From NCBI GenBank assembly GCA_000998025.1, contig LCJG01000031.1, positions 1-10,473 on the forward strand: 10,473 nt of DNA. The letters are read 5' to 3'. The stretch is from Candidatus Collierbacteria bacterium GW2011_GWB1_44_6. Lineage in GTDB: Bacteria > Patescibacteriota > Microgenomatia > UBA1400 > MFAQ01. Position numbers and translations under genes: made by a program. Shown in pieces: positions 1 to 5,676 of this stretch. Numbering within the stretch: the stretch's first letter is position 1; each line of letters begins with the position of its first letter. The notes under the pieces are model-generated. The model saw only the letters and a program-made list of their open reading frames with translations. It searched no databases and was not told the origin of the DNA.

Positions 1-53
1 TGACCCAGTTGTTTTTCTAGCGTCTTGTTAATTGGGTTTTGTGAAAGTTGCAT
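1..53 (-). CDS. Partial CDS, N-terminus only; possibly a TrpR/YerC-like regulator
   Basis: An ATG on the minus strand at 53-51 opens a frame that runs off the left edge after 17 complete codons (MQLSQNPINKTLEKQLG). An AGGA-type Shine-Dalgarno lies 1-5 nt upstream (ACAGGAT before ATG). The pattern, a short start then 'NPINKTLEKQ', resembles from memory the N-terminus of the small TrpR-like/YerC helix-turn-helix proteins common in Patescibacteria. That resemblance rests on very few residues and is only a suggestion. The gene follows the 134-562 membrane protein on the same strand after an 80-bp gap, so co-transcription is possible. Confidence 0.4.
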   Translation of the reverse strand, partial: MQLSQNPINKTLEKQLG

Positions 54-133
54 ATCCTGTCCAAAATAATAACTTTAATTAATCAAATCATACACCAATA
101 CCTAAACTTAGAATTCTCATCTTTATCACTTTG
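54..133. other. Short AT-rich intergenic gap
   Basis: The 80 bp between the partial gene at the left edge and the membrane-protein gene is AT-rich. It contains a TATTAT on the minus strand (71-66), 12 nt before the start of the partial gene, but no convincing -35 box at the right distance. No hairpin terminator for the membrane-protein gene is visible beyond the palindrome overlapping its own end. Confidence 0.3.
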
Positions 134-562
134 TCATATTATCTCGTCACCCCGCACTTGCCTGTCCCGAGTATCCCCTAGGGATCCGGGATCCATCCCC
201 TTCTCTTTAGATTTTTGAGCTCTAGATTTGTAGGCATATAGTTCCCACGACATTAACAGCCCGAGGATCATGAGCCCGTTAATAGGTGTCCCCAGTCCAA
301 AAATCCTCAGTTCCAAGAAAATTGTCAGTCCCATTGTCCACCAGAGAGCCCTGGCCGCCGACAAGAATAGAATTGAGAGCAACCAAAACACTCCGCCCAT
401 CACCAAGATTGTCATGGGCATGTAACTCCCGGGGAGGATAAAGTCTTTGATTGTTTCCGGGTCCACCTTCCAAATTACTAAGGCTATCGCTAGCCAATTG
501 AGCGTTGCAAAAAAAATCAACCAACCATACCTTTTTTTCTTTCTTCTATTATTTATCTCCAT
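134..562 (-). CDS. Small four-helix membrane protein of unknown function
   Basis: The 142-aa product starts with a positively charged tail (RRKKKR, residues 6-11). It has four likely membrane helices at about residues 13-31, 49-69, 72-90 and 94-111, followed by a charged C-terminus. I do not recognise the family; the N-terminal positive charge suggests a cytoplasmic N-terminus. Residues ~122-140 (GMDPGSLGDTRDRQVRG) are the translation of a REP-like palindrome (144-200), so the original protein probably ended near residue 118-121 and the repeat later extended it. The ATG at 562-560 has AAGGA directly abutting it (zero spacing), which is poor geometry. A second perfect palindrome lies just upstream. 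The gene is divergent from rmuC. Confidence 0.75.
   Translation of the reverse strand: MEINNRRKKKRYGWLIFFATLNWLAIALVIWKVDPETIKDFILPGSYMPMTILVMGGVFWLLSILFLSAARALWWTMGLTIFLELRIFGLGTPINGLMILGLLMSWELYAYKSRAQKSKEKGMDPGSLGDTRDRQVRGDEII
144..200. repeat. REP-like compound palindrome overlapping the 3' end of the membrane-protein gene
   Basis: The stretch has the 'GTCACCCCGCACTTG...' opening and 'GGATCC' closing typical of dispersed REP-like elements of the GTCATTCC...GGAATC class. Inside are nested inverted repeats: TCCCG (165-169) with CGGGA (187-191), and ATCCC (173-177) with GGGAT (181-185) around a 3-nt loop. The final 20 or so codons of the minus-strand membrane-protein gene run through it. 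Whether related copies occur elsewhere in the genome cannot be seen from this window. Confidence 0.6.
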
Positions 563-567
563 TCCTT

Positions 568-594
568 GTCATTCCGGGCTTGACCCGGAATCTA
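568..594. repeat. REP-like palindrome (ATTCCGGG / CCCGGAAT)
   Basis: A perfect 8-bp inverted repeat, ATTCCGGG (571-578) and CCCGGAAT (584-591), surrounds a 5-nt loop CTTGA. It is flanked by GTC and CTA, the form seen in dispersed CATTCCGGG-type repeats of many bacteria. It sits in the divergent promoter region between the membrane-protein gene and rmuC, only 5 nt from the AAGGA/ATG of the former. Transcribed leftward it would form a hairpin just before that start codon. Confidence 0.7.
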
Positions 595-654
595 TATAAA
601 TTAATTCTCTATCAATTTAATCATACATTTCGTGTTATTTTCGTTCATTTGGTC

Positions 655-666
655 TAAAATGAATCC
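655..666 (+). promoter_or_regulatory. -10 box giving a predicted leaderless rmuC mRNA
   Basis: TAAAAT (655-660) ends exactly 6 nt before the rmuC ATG at 667, so transcription should begin at or next to the A of the start codon. No Shine-Dalgarno is present. No good -35 hexamer is found at 16-18 bp, so the promoter rests on the -10 alone. Confidence 0.45.
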
Positions 667-1647
667 ATGTCCTCAGACACTCTGATCATTCTATTTTTCC
701 TTGCCATTGGTTTGTTTGTAGTTTATCTACTCCTGAAACAAAAACTCGAAGCCCAAAAAACCGATCCGACTCTTAACGCCTGGCTCAAATCTCTTCAGCA
801 ATCGTTCGATACGACCAACCGCACCACCAATGCCTCTCTCCAACAAAACTATCGAGAACTTTTTTCCCGACTGGACCAGGCCACTGCTGTTATTTCCGAT
901 CTTAAAAAAGAAGCCGGCGCTTTTAGCGAAGTCAGCCGCTCCATGAAAGATCTCCAGGACTACCTCAAGTCGCCCAAACTTCGGGGTAACATAGGTGAAC
1001 AGGTTCTCAAAGATCTCATTGGTCAGATGTTTCCCAAGAACAGTTTCCATCTGCAATACCACTTCAAAGGTGGTCAGATAGTCGACGCCGCCATCAAGAC
1101 GCAAGCCGGTATTCTTCCAATCGATAGTAAATTTCCGATGGAAAATTTTCAAAAAATATATTCATCTCCAACCCCTTCGGAAAAAGCTATCGCTCGCACT
1201 GCTTTCATCAGAGACGTCAAAAAACACATCAAAGATATTTCGTCGAAATATATATTACCCGAAGAAGGAACCCTCGATTTTGCCCTCATGTACATTCCAT
1301 CGGAAAGTATTTATTACGAAATCGTCAGCGAAGCCGACCTGCTCGATCTGGCTCGTGAGTCCCGTGTTTATCCCGTCTCTCCTACCACGCTCTACGCTCA
1401 TCTTCAAACGGTCTTACTTTCACTTGAAGGCCAAAAAATCGCCGGCAAAACCTCTGAGGTATTTACCCTCCTCCGTGCGGTTCAAAAAGACTACGAAAAA
1501 CTAAATGAAAACTTCACTCTTCTCGGTAAACACCTGACAAACGCCTACAACTCCATGAATTCCACCTCCAGAGACCTGAATCAAATCGGCAACAAACTCG
1601 ACTCTGCCCACTCTCTCAAGTCCGGCCTCACCGGGGAAGAAATATAA
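667..1647 (+). CDS. rmuC: RmuC-family DNA recombination protein
   Basis: RmuC proteins are predicted PD-(D/E)XK-fold nucleases that limit recombination at inverted repeats; their biochemistry is poorly defined. This 326-aa protein has an N-terminal membrane anchor (residues ~5-23, LIILFFLAIGLFVVYLLL), a polar, probably coiled-coil segment (~25-100), and the conserved RmuC domain (~103-300). Conserved motifs are LRGNIGE (105-111), VDAAI (139-143), IDSKFP (152-157), YIPSESIYYE (209-218) and SPTTL (238-242). The D and K of IDSKFP fit the catalytic D...xK pattern. It is shorter than the 475-aa E. coli protein, mainly in the coiled coil and C-terminus. The ATG at 667 lacks a Shine-Dalgarno but has a -10 box 6 nt upstream. 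Two stop codons (TAATAA) follow, then a hairpin. Confidence 0.93.
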   Translation: MSSDTLIILFFLAIGLFVVYLLLKQKLEAQKTDPTLNAWLKSLQQSFDTTNRTTNASLQQNYRELFSRLDQATAVISDLKKEAGAFSEVSRSMKDLQDYLKSPKLRGNIGEQVLKDLIGQMFPKNSFHLQYHFKGGQIVDAAIKTQAGILPIDSKFPMENFQKIYSSPTPSEKAIARTAFIRDVKKHIKDISSKYILPEEGTLDFALMYIPSESIYYEIVSEADLLDLARESRVYPVSPTTLYAHLQTVLLSLEGQKIAGKTSEVFTLLRAVQKDYEKLNENFTLLGKHLTNAYNSMNSTSRDLNQIGNKLDSAHSLKSGLTGEEI

Positions 1648-1670
1648 TAAACCCCGCCAAAAAGGCGGGG
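1640..1670. terminator. Shared hairpin between convergent rmuC and the zinc-ribbon gene
   Basis: CCCCGCC (1652-1658) and GGCGGGG (1664-1670) form a perfect 7-bp GC stem around AAAAA. On the minus strand the stem is followed by a T-rich run (TTTATTATATTTC), making a reasonable intrinsic terminator for the zinc-ribbon gene ending at 1678. On the plus strand the following bases (CGAAGTTTC) lack a proper T-tract, so termination of rmuC here would be weaker or depend on the hairpin alone. Confidence 0.75.
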
Positions 1671-1677
1671 CGAAGTT

Positions 1678-2421
1678 TCATTTCTTCAACAACACAACCC
1701 TGACTCCCTCAATTGAATTCAAAGTCTGTAAACTACCTATAATGCTTTGAATTTCCTCCTCAGTTGCGCCTCTCGGCTTGACAGTCACAATCCTTTCAGT
1801 TCCACGGGTCCGGACTTCCAGAATGGCGATGCGGGGTGCATCCTTGAAAACAACTTGGTTTCCGTATGGAGAAATCCTACTGACATAAAACTCCTCAGGC
1901 ATACTTCGCTCTTGTTCCGGCCGTGGTGAACAGCGGAAGCGACCATCCTTCTCGATGTATGAAGCCGTAAAATCGGGGATAGTTACTTGAAATTTTTTAC
2001 AATATTCACACACCAAATTCCCCATTTTAATAAATTTCTTATGACCACAAAGAGGACATGTTCCTATGCCTGCGTCTACTCCTTCTTGCGCAATGGCCAA
2101 TTCACCAAGATCACCAAAGGCTTTTTTCAAGGCTTCAATTGCCTCGGCGATTTGACTTGGCCGTTGGGATACAATCTTGATTCTAACTACCTTCCCCATT
2201 GGATAGAAATTCCCTCGGGTTCCATGCGACATAAAACTCCCGACGGTAATGTCAAAAACCCGACTATCTGATGAGGTTATACAATAAAAACTTACATTCT
2301 CAAAATTAAAACGCTGGAGATATTCAACAAAAGAAGCCAGATAACCACAGTGGTTACATTCAACCGACAGTTCGCCCACTGAAATCAACAATTCATTTTC
2401 TCCACAGTCAGGACAGTACAT
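1678..2421 (-). CDS. Double zinc-ribbon protein of unknown function
   Basis: The 247-aa soluble protein holds two four-cysteine zinc-binding units: CPDC (C3, C6) with CNHC (C22, C25), and CPLC (C122, C125) with CEYC (C138, C141). Each pair of knuckles is spaced like a rubredoxin/TFIIB-type zinc ribbon. After each ribbon comes a sequence with alternating hydrophobic residues, so the protein may be a duplicated ribbon-plus-beta/alpha unit. I do not recognise the family; zinc ribbons bind nucleic acid or other proteins, and no catalytic motif is apparent. The start at 2421 is well supported by AAAGGAG at 2435-2429, 7 nt upstream. The gene is monocistronic: divergent from the metallophosphoesterase, and ending at the hairpin shared with rmuC. 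Confidence 0.85.
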   Translation of the reverse strand: MYCPDCGENELLISVGELSVECNHCGYLASFVEYLQRFNFENVSFYCITSSDSRVFDITVGSFMSHGTRGNFYPMGKVVRIKIVSQRPSQIAEAIEALKKAFGDLGELAIAQEGVDAGIGTCPLCGHKKFIKMGNLVCEYCKKFQVTIPDFTASYIEKDGRFRCSPRPEQERSMPEEFYVSRISPYGNQVVFKDAPRIAILEVRTRGTERIVTVKPRGATEEEIQSIIGSLQTLNSIEGVRVVLLKK

Positions 2422-2560
2422 GTTTTTACTCCTTTGATGATCTTGTTGGTTCTGTCAAAACACCCCTTTATCACTCAATGTGCAGATACGGGCATATTAT
2501 CTCATAAAACATCTGTGCGGTACAATACGGCCAAGAACGCACTTTAAGTATGGAGGACAA
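2422..2560. promoter_or_regulatory. Divergent promoter region of the zinc-ribbon and metallophosphoesterase genes
   Basis: On the plus strand TACAAT (2521-2526) is a candidate -10, about 35 nt before the ATG at 2561, without a clear -35. On the minus strand GATAAT (2501-2496) with TTGTAC (2525-2520) at an 18-bp spacing is a candidate promoter for the zinc-ribbon gene. The two candidates overlap at 2520-2526, so the genes might compete for polymerase. All are weak matches judged by eye. Confidence 0.35.
2552..2556 (+). promoter_or_regulatory. Shine-Dalgarno that fixes the metallophosphoesterase start
   Basis: GGAGG at 2552-2556, 4 nt before ATG 2561, selects this start over the in-frame ATG at 2480. 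The choice also places a standard signal peptide at the N-terminus, whereas the longer frame would put 27 unlike residues before it. Confidence 0.85.
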
Positions 2561-3448
2561 ATGAAAGAGTTTAATAGATTGATTGTCGCAATGTCAACAG
2601 CAATGTTCTTGGTATGTTCACTCATGATAGTTACAGGTCCTGAGCGCCTACCAGATATAGAGAACGGAGTCCGTTTGGCTGTAATTGGAGATTTTGGAAA
2701 AGCTGGCATACCCGTTATTCAAGTTGCCAAAATGGTCAGAAGTTGGAATCCAGAAGCAGTCGTCACTGTTGGAGACAATAGTTACCCCTCTGGCAGTTAC
2801 CGCGATCTGTTCTTCGGTATTTACCCTTATTATTCCTGGGCTATTCGTTCGGAAAAGTTGGTAACAACTCTCGGTAACCATGACTGGGGTTATCCCTGGG
2901 ACGAGGGTTGGGACTCTGACGAAATTCCACTGCTCAAAGCACTTCCTTACCTGCCTGGCAATGGCCGTTACTACAGCGTGCTTTTTGGAGATAATCTGGT
3001 TGAAGCTTTTATCATCGACACCGACCCCCGGGAACCGGACGGTATCGAAGAAGACTCAACCCAAGGCCAATGGCTAAAGAATGGTTTGAGCCACTCCACC
3101 GCTACGTACCAGCTGATCTTTATGCATGTCCCGCCTTATTCTTCTTGCCTCTTTGGAGACAATTCTTCTGTGTCGTGGCCCTTTCAGGAATGGGGTGCCG
3201 AAGCGGTGTTCGCGGGACACTGTCATAACTACGAGCGGGTAATGAAAGACGGCTTCCCCTACTTTGTCAATGGTCTTGGAGGTCATCCGGGCCTTACCGA
3301 ATTCGAAGAAATCACCGATGGAAGTACGGTGAGATATGTCGACAATTTTGGTGCCCAGCTTATCGAGGCCACACAAGAGAAAATGACCATCAGTTTCATC
3401 ACGATCGACGGTGACACAATAGACTATTACGAAATTTATTCCAAGTAA
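2561..3448 (+). CDS. Exported purple-acid-phosphatase-like metallophosphoesterase
   Basis: Calcineurin-like phosphoesterases hydrolyse phosphate esters using two metal ions. All the metal-ligand motifs are visible in this 295-aa protein: GDFG (D44), GDNSY (D72, N73, Y75), GNHD (N106, H107, D108), FMH (H189) and GHCHNYER (H220, H222). The Tyr after GDN and the 'GHxHxYER' form are typical of purple acid phosphatases, where a Tyr binds the ferric ion; this points to the small, single-domain type. Residues 1-26 look like a signal peptide (KEFNR, then hydrophobic AMSTAMFLVCSLMIV), so it probably acts outside the membrane. It might release phosphate from external organic phosphates, but the substrate cannot be told from sequence. 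There is no Cys lipobox. The gene stands alone, with its own Shine-Dalgarno and terminator. Confidence 0.9.
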   Translation: MKEFNRLIVAMSTAMFLVCSLMIVTGPERLPDIENGVRLAVIGDFGKAGIPVIQVAKMVRSWNPEAVVTVGDNSYPSGSYRDLFFGIYPYYSWAIRSEKLVTTLGNHDWGYPWDEGWDSDEIPLLKALPYLPGNGRYYSVLFGDNLVEAFIIDTDPREPDGIEEDSTQGQWLKNGLSHSTATYQLIFMHVPPYSSCLFGDNSSVSWPFQEWGAEAVFAGHCHNYERVMKDGFPYFVNGLGGHPGLTEFEEITDGSTVRYVDNFGAQLIEATQEKMTISFITIDGDTIDYYEIYSK

Positions 3449-3452
3449 CTCT

Positions 3453-3478
3453 GACCCTAGCAATAGGGTCTTTATTTT
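3453..3478 (+). terminator. Intrinsic terminator of the metallophosphoesterase gene
   Basis: GACCCTA (3453-3459) and TAGGGTC (3464-3470) form a perfect 7-bp stem with a GCAA (GNRA-type) tetraloop. The run TTTATTTT follows directly. It begins 5 bases after the stop codon. Confidence 0.88.
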
Positions 3479-3481
3479 AAC

Positions 3482-3506
3482 AAAAAAACACCCCTCATCG
3501 GGGTGT
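3482..3506 (-). terminator. Intrinsic terminator of the 295-aa protein gene
   Basis: Read on the minus strand, ACACCCC (3506-3500) and GGGGTGT (3494-3488) form a perfect 7-bp stem with a GATGA loop, followed by an uninterrupted T-tract (3488-3482). It lies 5 bases beyond the stop of the minus-strand gene and back to back with the opposing terminator. Confidence 0.9.
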
Positions 3507-3511
3507 CGTTT

Positions 3512-4399
3512 CTATTCTTCTGTTCCCTCAAGTCGTGCTTGTTTATCCCCCCAAAACTCTCTCAAGTCTGGGTCGTTTACGAAGCCGTCCCAGGTCTTTT
3601 GCATATTTGTCATAATGTCAAAAATCGACACTGATTCACCTTCGTGATCAGTTGCGTATGCAAAAGCCCTATTGAAACCGGTTTTGACACCCGTTTCACA
3701 CTTGAGCAGATCCATCGCCTCGCGGATAGTATTGAACCTTCGGCGGTACATTTCTCGTTTTCTCGAGGACCACGGTCCACTTGCTAGAGCTGTCCTGATA
3801 TCAACAAGTTCTGTTTCCAGATCGTCGATGATATTCTGCTCTTCAATACCGTTGAAGGCATTGAACAACTCCTGTAGTGGCAGACTGCGTACGAATTCCT
3901 CGAAAACCGCCTGCGCCACGACCAACTGAGCTCTTTCAAGTTCGTCTTTTGTTGGACTCGCACCTACAGATTCGTACACCGCGATGATGATGTCGTTTTC
4001 TGTTGTCCAATACCTCTGATCAAACTCATCGATCAAATCAATTAGATTATCAACGATCCGAGTTTCCGGCCTGGCTCGAACCAAGCTTAAGATGGGATAG
4101 ATCCAGAACTTCATAATCGGATTTCCGGATTTCATCTGGAGCAGTTCCGCAAGCTTCATATTGACCCTTTCAAAAAGTTCCCGGCACCCCCTGAACGCTT
4201 TCCGAGCATCAGACCTTTCTGGCCCTGCGGGGAAATTTCTTGCGGTCGCTTCAAAACGGCTGATCCATGACGATTTTGCTTCTACTTCCTGCCACCACAG
4301 GTCGATGCTGTGGAGGCTCTCCTGGCTCACAGCAATTGTTACCACATTTTCCACGAACAAACTCTTCTTATACTTGGGCAATACAATTTTGTCTGCCAT
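3512..4399 (-). CDS. Unrecognised 295-aa soluble, probably all-helical protein
   Basis: I do not recognise this protein. The sequence is rich in charged and Leu/Phe/Trp residues in helical patterns over most of its length. It has no signal peptide, no evident membrane span, and only two Cys (in RGCRELFER, ~70, and LLKCETG, ~235), so no zinc site. Trp is frequent (LWWQEVE and SSWISRF near residues 34-47, RYWTTEN ~130, PWSSRKRE, TWDGF, REFWGDK). I see no nucleotide-binding or nuclease motif. The ATG at 4399 is backed by AGGAG (4409-4405) with 5-nt spacing. A near-consensus promoter lies upstream and a strong terminator downstream, so this is a genuine, independently transcribed gene. A cytoplasmic structural or regulatory role would be a guess. 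Confidence 0.85.
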   Translation of the reverse strand: MADKIVLPKYKKSLFVENVVTIAVSQESLHSIDLWWQEVEAKSSWISRFEATARNFPAGPERSDARKAFRGCRELFERVNMKLAELLQMKSGNPIMKFWIYPILSLVRARPETRIVDNLIDLIDEFDQRYWTTENDIIIAVYESVGASPTKDELERAQLVVAQAVFEEFVRSLPLQELFNAFNGIEEQNIIDDLETELVDIRTALASGPWSSRKREMYRRRFNTIREAMDLLKCETGVKTGFNRAFAYATDHEGESVSIFDIMTNMQKTWDGFVNDPDLREFWGDKQARLEGTEE

Positions 4400-4447
4400 T
4401 TTCTCTCCTTGTGAGGGATTTTGTGCGGTTTAAAGAACTTTGTGCCC

Positions 4448-4476
4448 ATTTTACCACAATATAGGTTATATTTCAA
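4448..4476 (-). promoter_or_regulatory. Sigma-70-type promoter of the 295-aa protein gene
   Basis: On the minus strand TTGAAA (4476-4471), a 17-bp spacer and TAAAAT (4453-4448) form a near-consensus promoter, with a TGG extended -10 element directly before the -10 box. Predicted transcription start is near 4441, giving a leader of about 40 nt that includes the AGGAG ribosome-binding site. This is the best promoter in the window. Confidence 0.75.
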
Positions 4477-4524
4477 GCATGGTCAGATCAACCTGTAGTT
4501 GGTTATTGTGCTCGTCAGGAAAGC

Positions 4525-5091
4525 TTACTCCCTAACATTCTTGTATTTTATCTCGACTCCTTGGGCGCAGAGTGGGCATTCTTCCTTTTGATACAACTTA
4601 AACGGCGTCTCTAGTAGACTCGACACCTTAATGTTTTCAATTTCGGAACCTTTTCTATTCATCCACACGCAGATACCAAGTATCTCGGCACCGGATTGTT
4701 TCAAAAATCTGGTGAATCTTCCCATATCAACCCCGGACGAAATAATATCTTCTACCATTACCACTTTTTCTCCCGCTTCGGGAATATTCATATCATGGAA
4801 AACTACCGGATCTTTTTTCCCATCGATTATTCCCATTTCTTTACCTAGGTGTCTGGCAACATTACTGGCAATTAACGCGCCTCCGGTTACCGGTCCCATT
4901 ATTAGTTCTACTTCCGGAAATTCTCTCATGATTTGATCTGCTTGCAGTCTTGCTACCTGATCGAGATATTTGGGATCCCTTGCGATTAAATCTTTTTGTA
5001 GCCAACCATCACCGTGCATTCCGTTTCTAAACTCAGTGTGTCCTTCGTGCCAAGCGTTTGCCTCTTTCAATATTTCTTCTATGTTTCTCAT
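4525..5091 (-). CDS. pyrE: Orotate phosphoribosyltransferase-like enzyme
   Basis: Type I phosphoribosyltransferases transfer phosphoribose from PRPP to a base; orotate PRTase makes OMP in pyrimidine synthesis. The 188-aa protein carries the PRPP-binding signature VVMVEDIISSG (110-120). It also has an N-terminal hood segment 'GHTEFRNGMHGDGWLQK' (17-33) matching the 'F.LsSG.Hs..Y.q' motif of PyrE, and GPVTGGALIASNVAR (66-80). The C-terminal ECPLCAQGVEI (171-181) matches, from memory, the 'CPLC..G' tail of Thermus-type PyrE. Acceptor specificity is not proven: the region between 88 and 107 is short, and the SSG/HS residues are replaced by RNGMHGD. No other pyrimidine gene is nearby. It follows the C39-like gene by 55 bp, with its own TATAAT (5108-5103) and AGAGG before the ATG. 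Confidence 0.82.
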   Translation of the reverse strand: MRNIEEILKEANAWHEGHTEFRNGMHGDGWLQKDLIARDPKYLDQVARLQADQIMREFPEVELIMGPVTGGALIASNVARHLGKEMGIIDGKKDPVVFHDMNIPEAGEKVVMVEDIISSGVDMGRFTRFLKQSGAEILGICVWMNRKGSEIENIKVSSLLETPFKLYQKEECPLCAQGVEIKYKNVRE

Positions 5092-5108
5092 ATTCCTCTC
5101 GTATTATA
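5092..5108 (-). promoter_or_regulatory. -10 box and ribosome-binding site before the PRTase gene
   Basis: A perfect TATAAT (5108-5103) lies 11 nt before the ATG, with AGAGG (5099-5095) between them. Transcription starting ~7 nt after the box would leave a leader of only about 4-6 nt and cut off most of the Shine-Dalgarno. The -10 and the AGAGG therefore probably serve different transcripts: a near-leaderless one, and a read-through one from the upstream genes. No convincing -35 is seen. Confidence 0.4.
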
Positions 5109-5146
5109 TGTTATTGGTATTTAGGCAAGCGAGAAATTATAGTATT

Positions 5147-5665
5147 TTATCTACTAACCGTGATCGTTTGTCTGACGATCATATCTTCCCATTTTTCGAT
5201 ATGATCTGTGGTGAAGTCGAACCAGACACAGATAAAATCTTCTTTCAGTATCTTTCTCACTCCGCCGATTTCCGGATCTTGGAGATAGATGTAATCACTA
5301 TCTAGTCCCACGACTACAGAGTAATGTCCGTCGGCCATCGAATCTTCAGGGTCGTCCGGTCGGCCCTTCGTGAACCAATCAACTATCACAGGCATTCCCT
5401 CGTCCAGCGCTGACTGTATATCTTTGTATGAGGAAAAATTCTTAATTTTTGCTTTCAAGCCTTCGCTTTCCAAAACCCGTTTGATATCCTGGTCGCTAAT
5501 CCCCAAATTTTCGTCCTTGTCCGACAGGATAGCCAGTTCCATTTCGGATCTTTCGATACCGTAAAAGTCCAAAACCATCTTGATCACGGCCGGGCCACAG
5601 AAACCTCCATGCAGGGTTTCTTGAAACGGTGTGACGGGTAGGAGTTTGGTTGCATTTTGACTCAT
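5147..5665 (-). CDS. C39-like papain-fold cysteine peptidase domain protein
   Basis: The 172-aa protein matches the C39-like peptidase fold. It has an oxyanion-hole Gln (Q15 in PFQE), the nucleophile Cys in FCGPAV (C23), a catalytic His in DGHYSVVVGLD (H114) and an Asp in YLQDP (D130), all in the right order and spacing. Classical C39 domains cut double-glycine leader peptides inside ABC exporters. This one is free-standing, with no signal peptide, transporter or peptide gene nearby, so bacteriocin processing is not supported. Stand-alone C39-like proteins are common and mostly unassigned. The ATG at 5665 lies 11 bp after the tspO stop and lacks a Shine-Dalgarno, which suggests translational coupling or re-initiation. 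Its substrate is unknown. Confidence 0.85.
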   Translation of the reverse strand: MSQNATKLLPVTPFQETLHGGFCGPAVIKMVLDFYGIERSEMELAILSDKDENLGISDQDIKRVLESEGLKAKIKNFSSYKDIQSALDEGMPVIVDWFTKGRPDDPEDSMADGHYSVVVGLDSDYIYLQDPEIGGVRKILKEDFICVWFDFTTDHIEKWEDMIVRQTITVSR

Positions 5666-5676
5666 TTTATATAAAG

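Noticed and set aside
182..194. GGATCC-G-GGATCC as a recombination or attachment site
   Set aside because: It is part of the larger REP-like palindrome, and no integrase or second copy is visible.
727..1152. Minus-strand 141-codon open frame inside rmuC
   Set aside because: Antisense shadow of a well-supported gene, with no domain signal and no ribosome-binding site.
2480..2560. Longer N-terminus of the metallophosphoesterase from ATG 2480
   Set aside because: No ribosome-binding site is present there, and the extra 27 residues would bury the signal peptide; GGAGG fits the ATG at 2561.
4480..4524. Terminator after the PRTase gene (AACC...GGTT around 4489-4503)
   Set aside because: The stem is only 4-5 bp with no T-tract on the minus strand, so it is not convincing.
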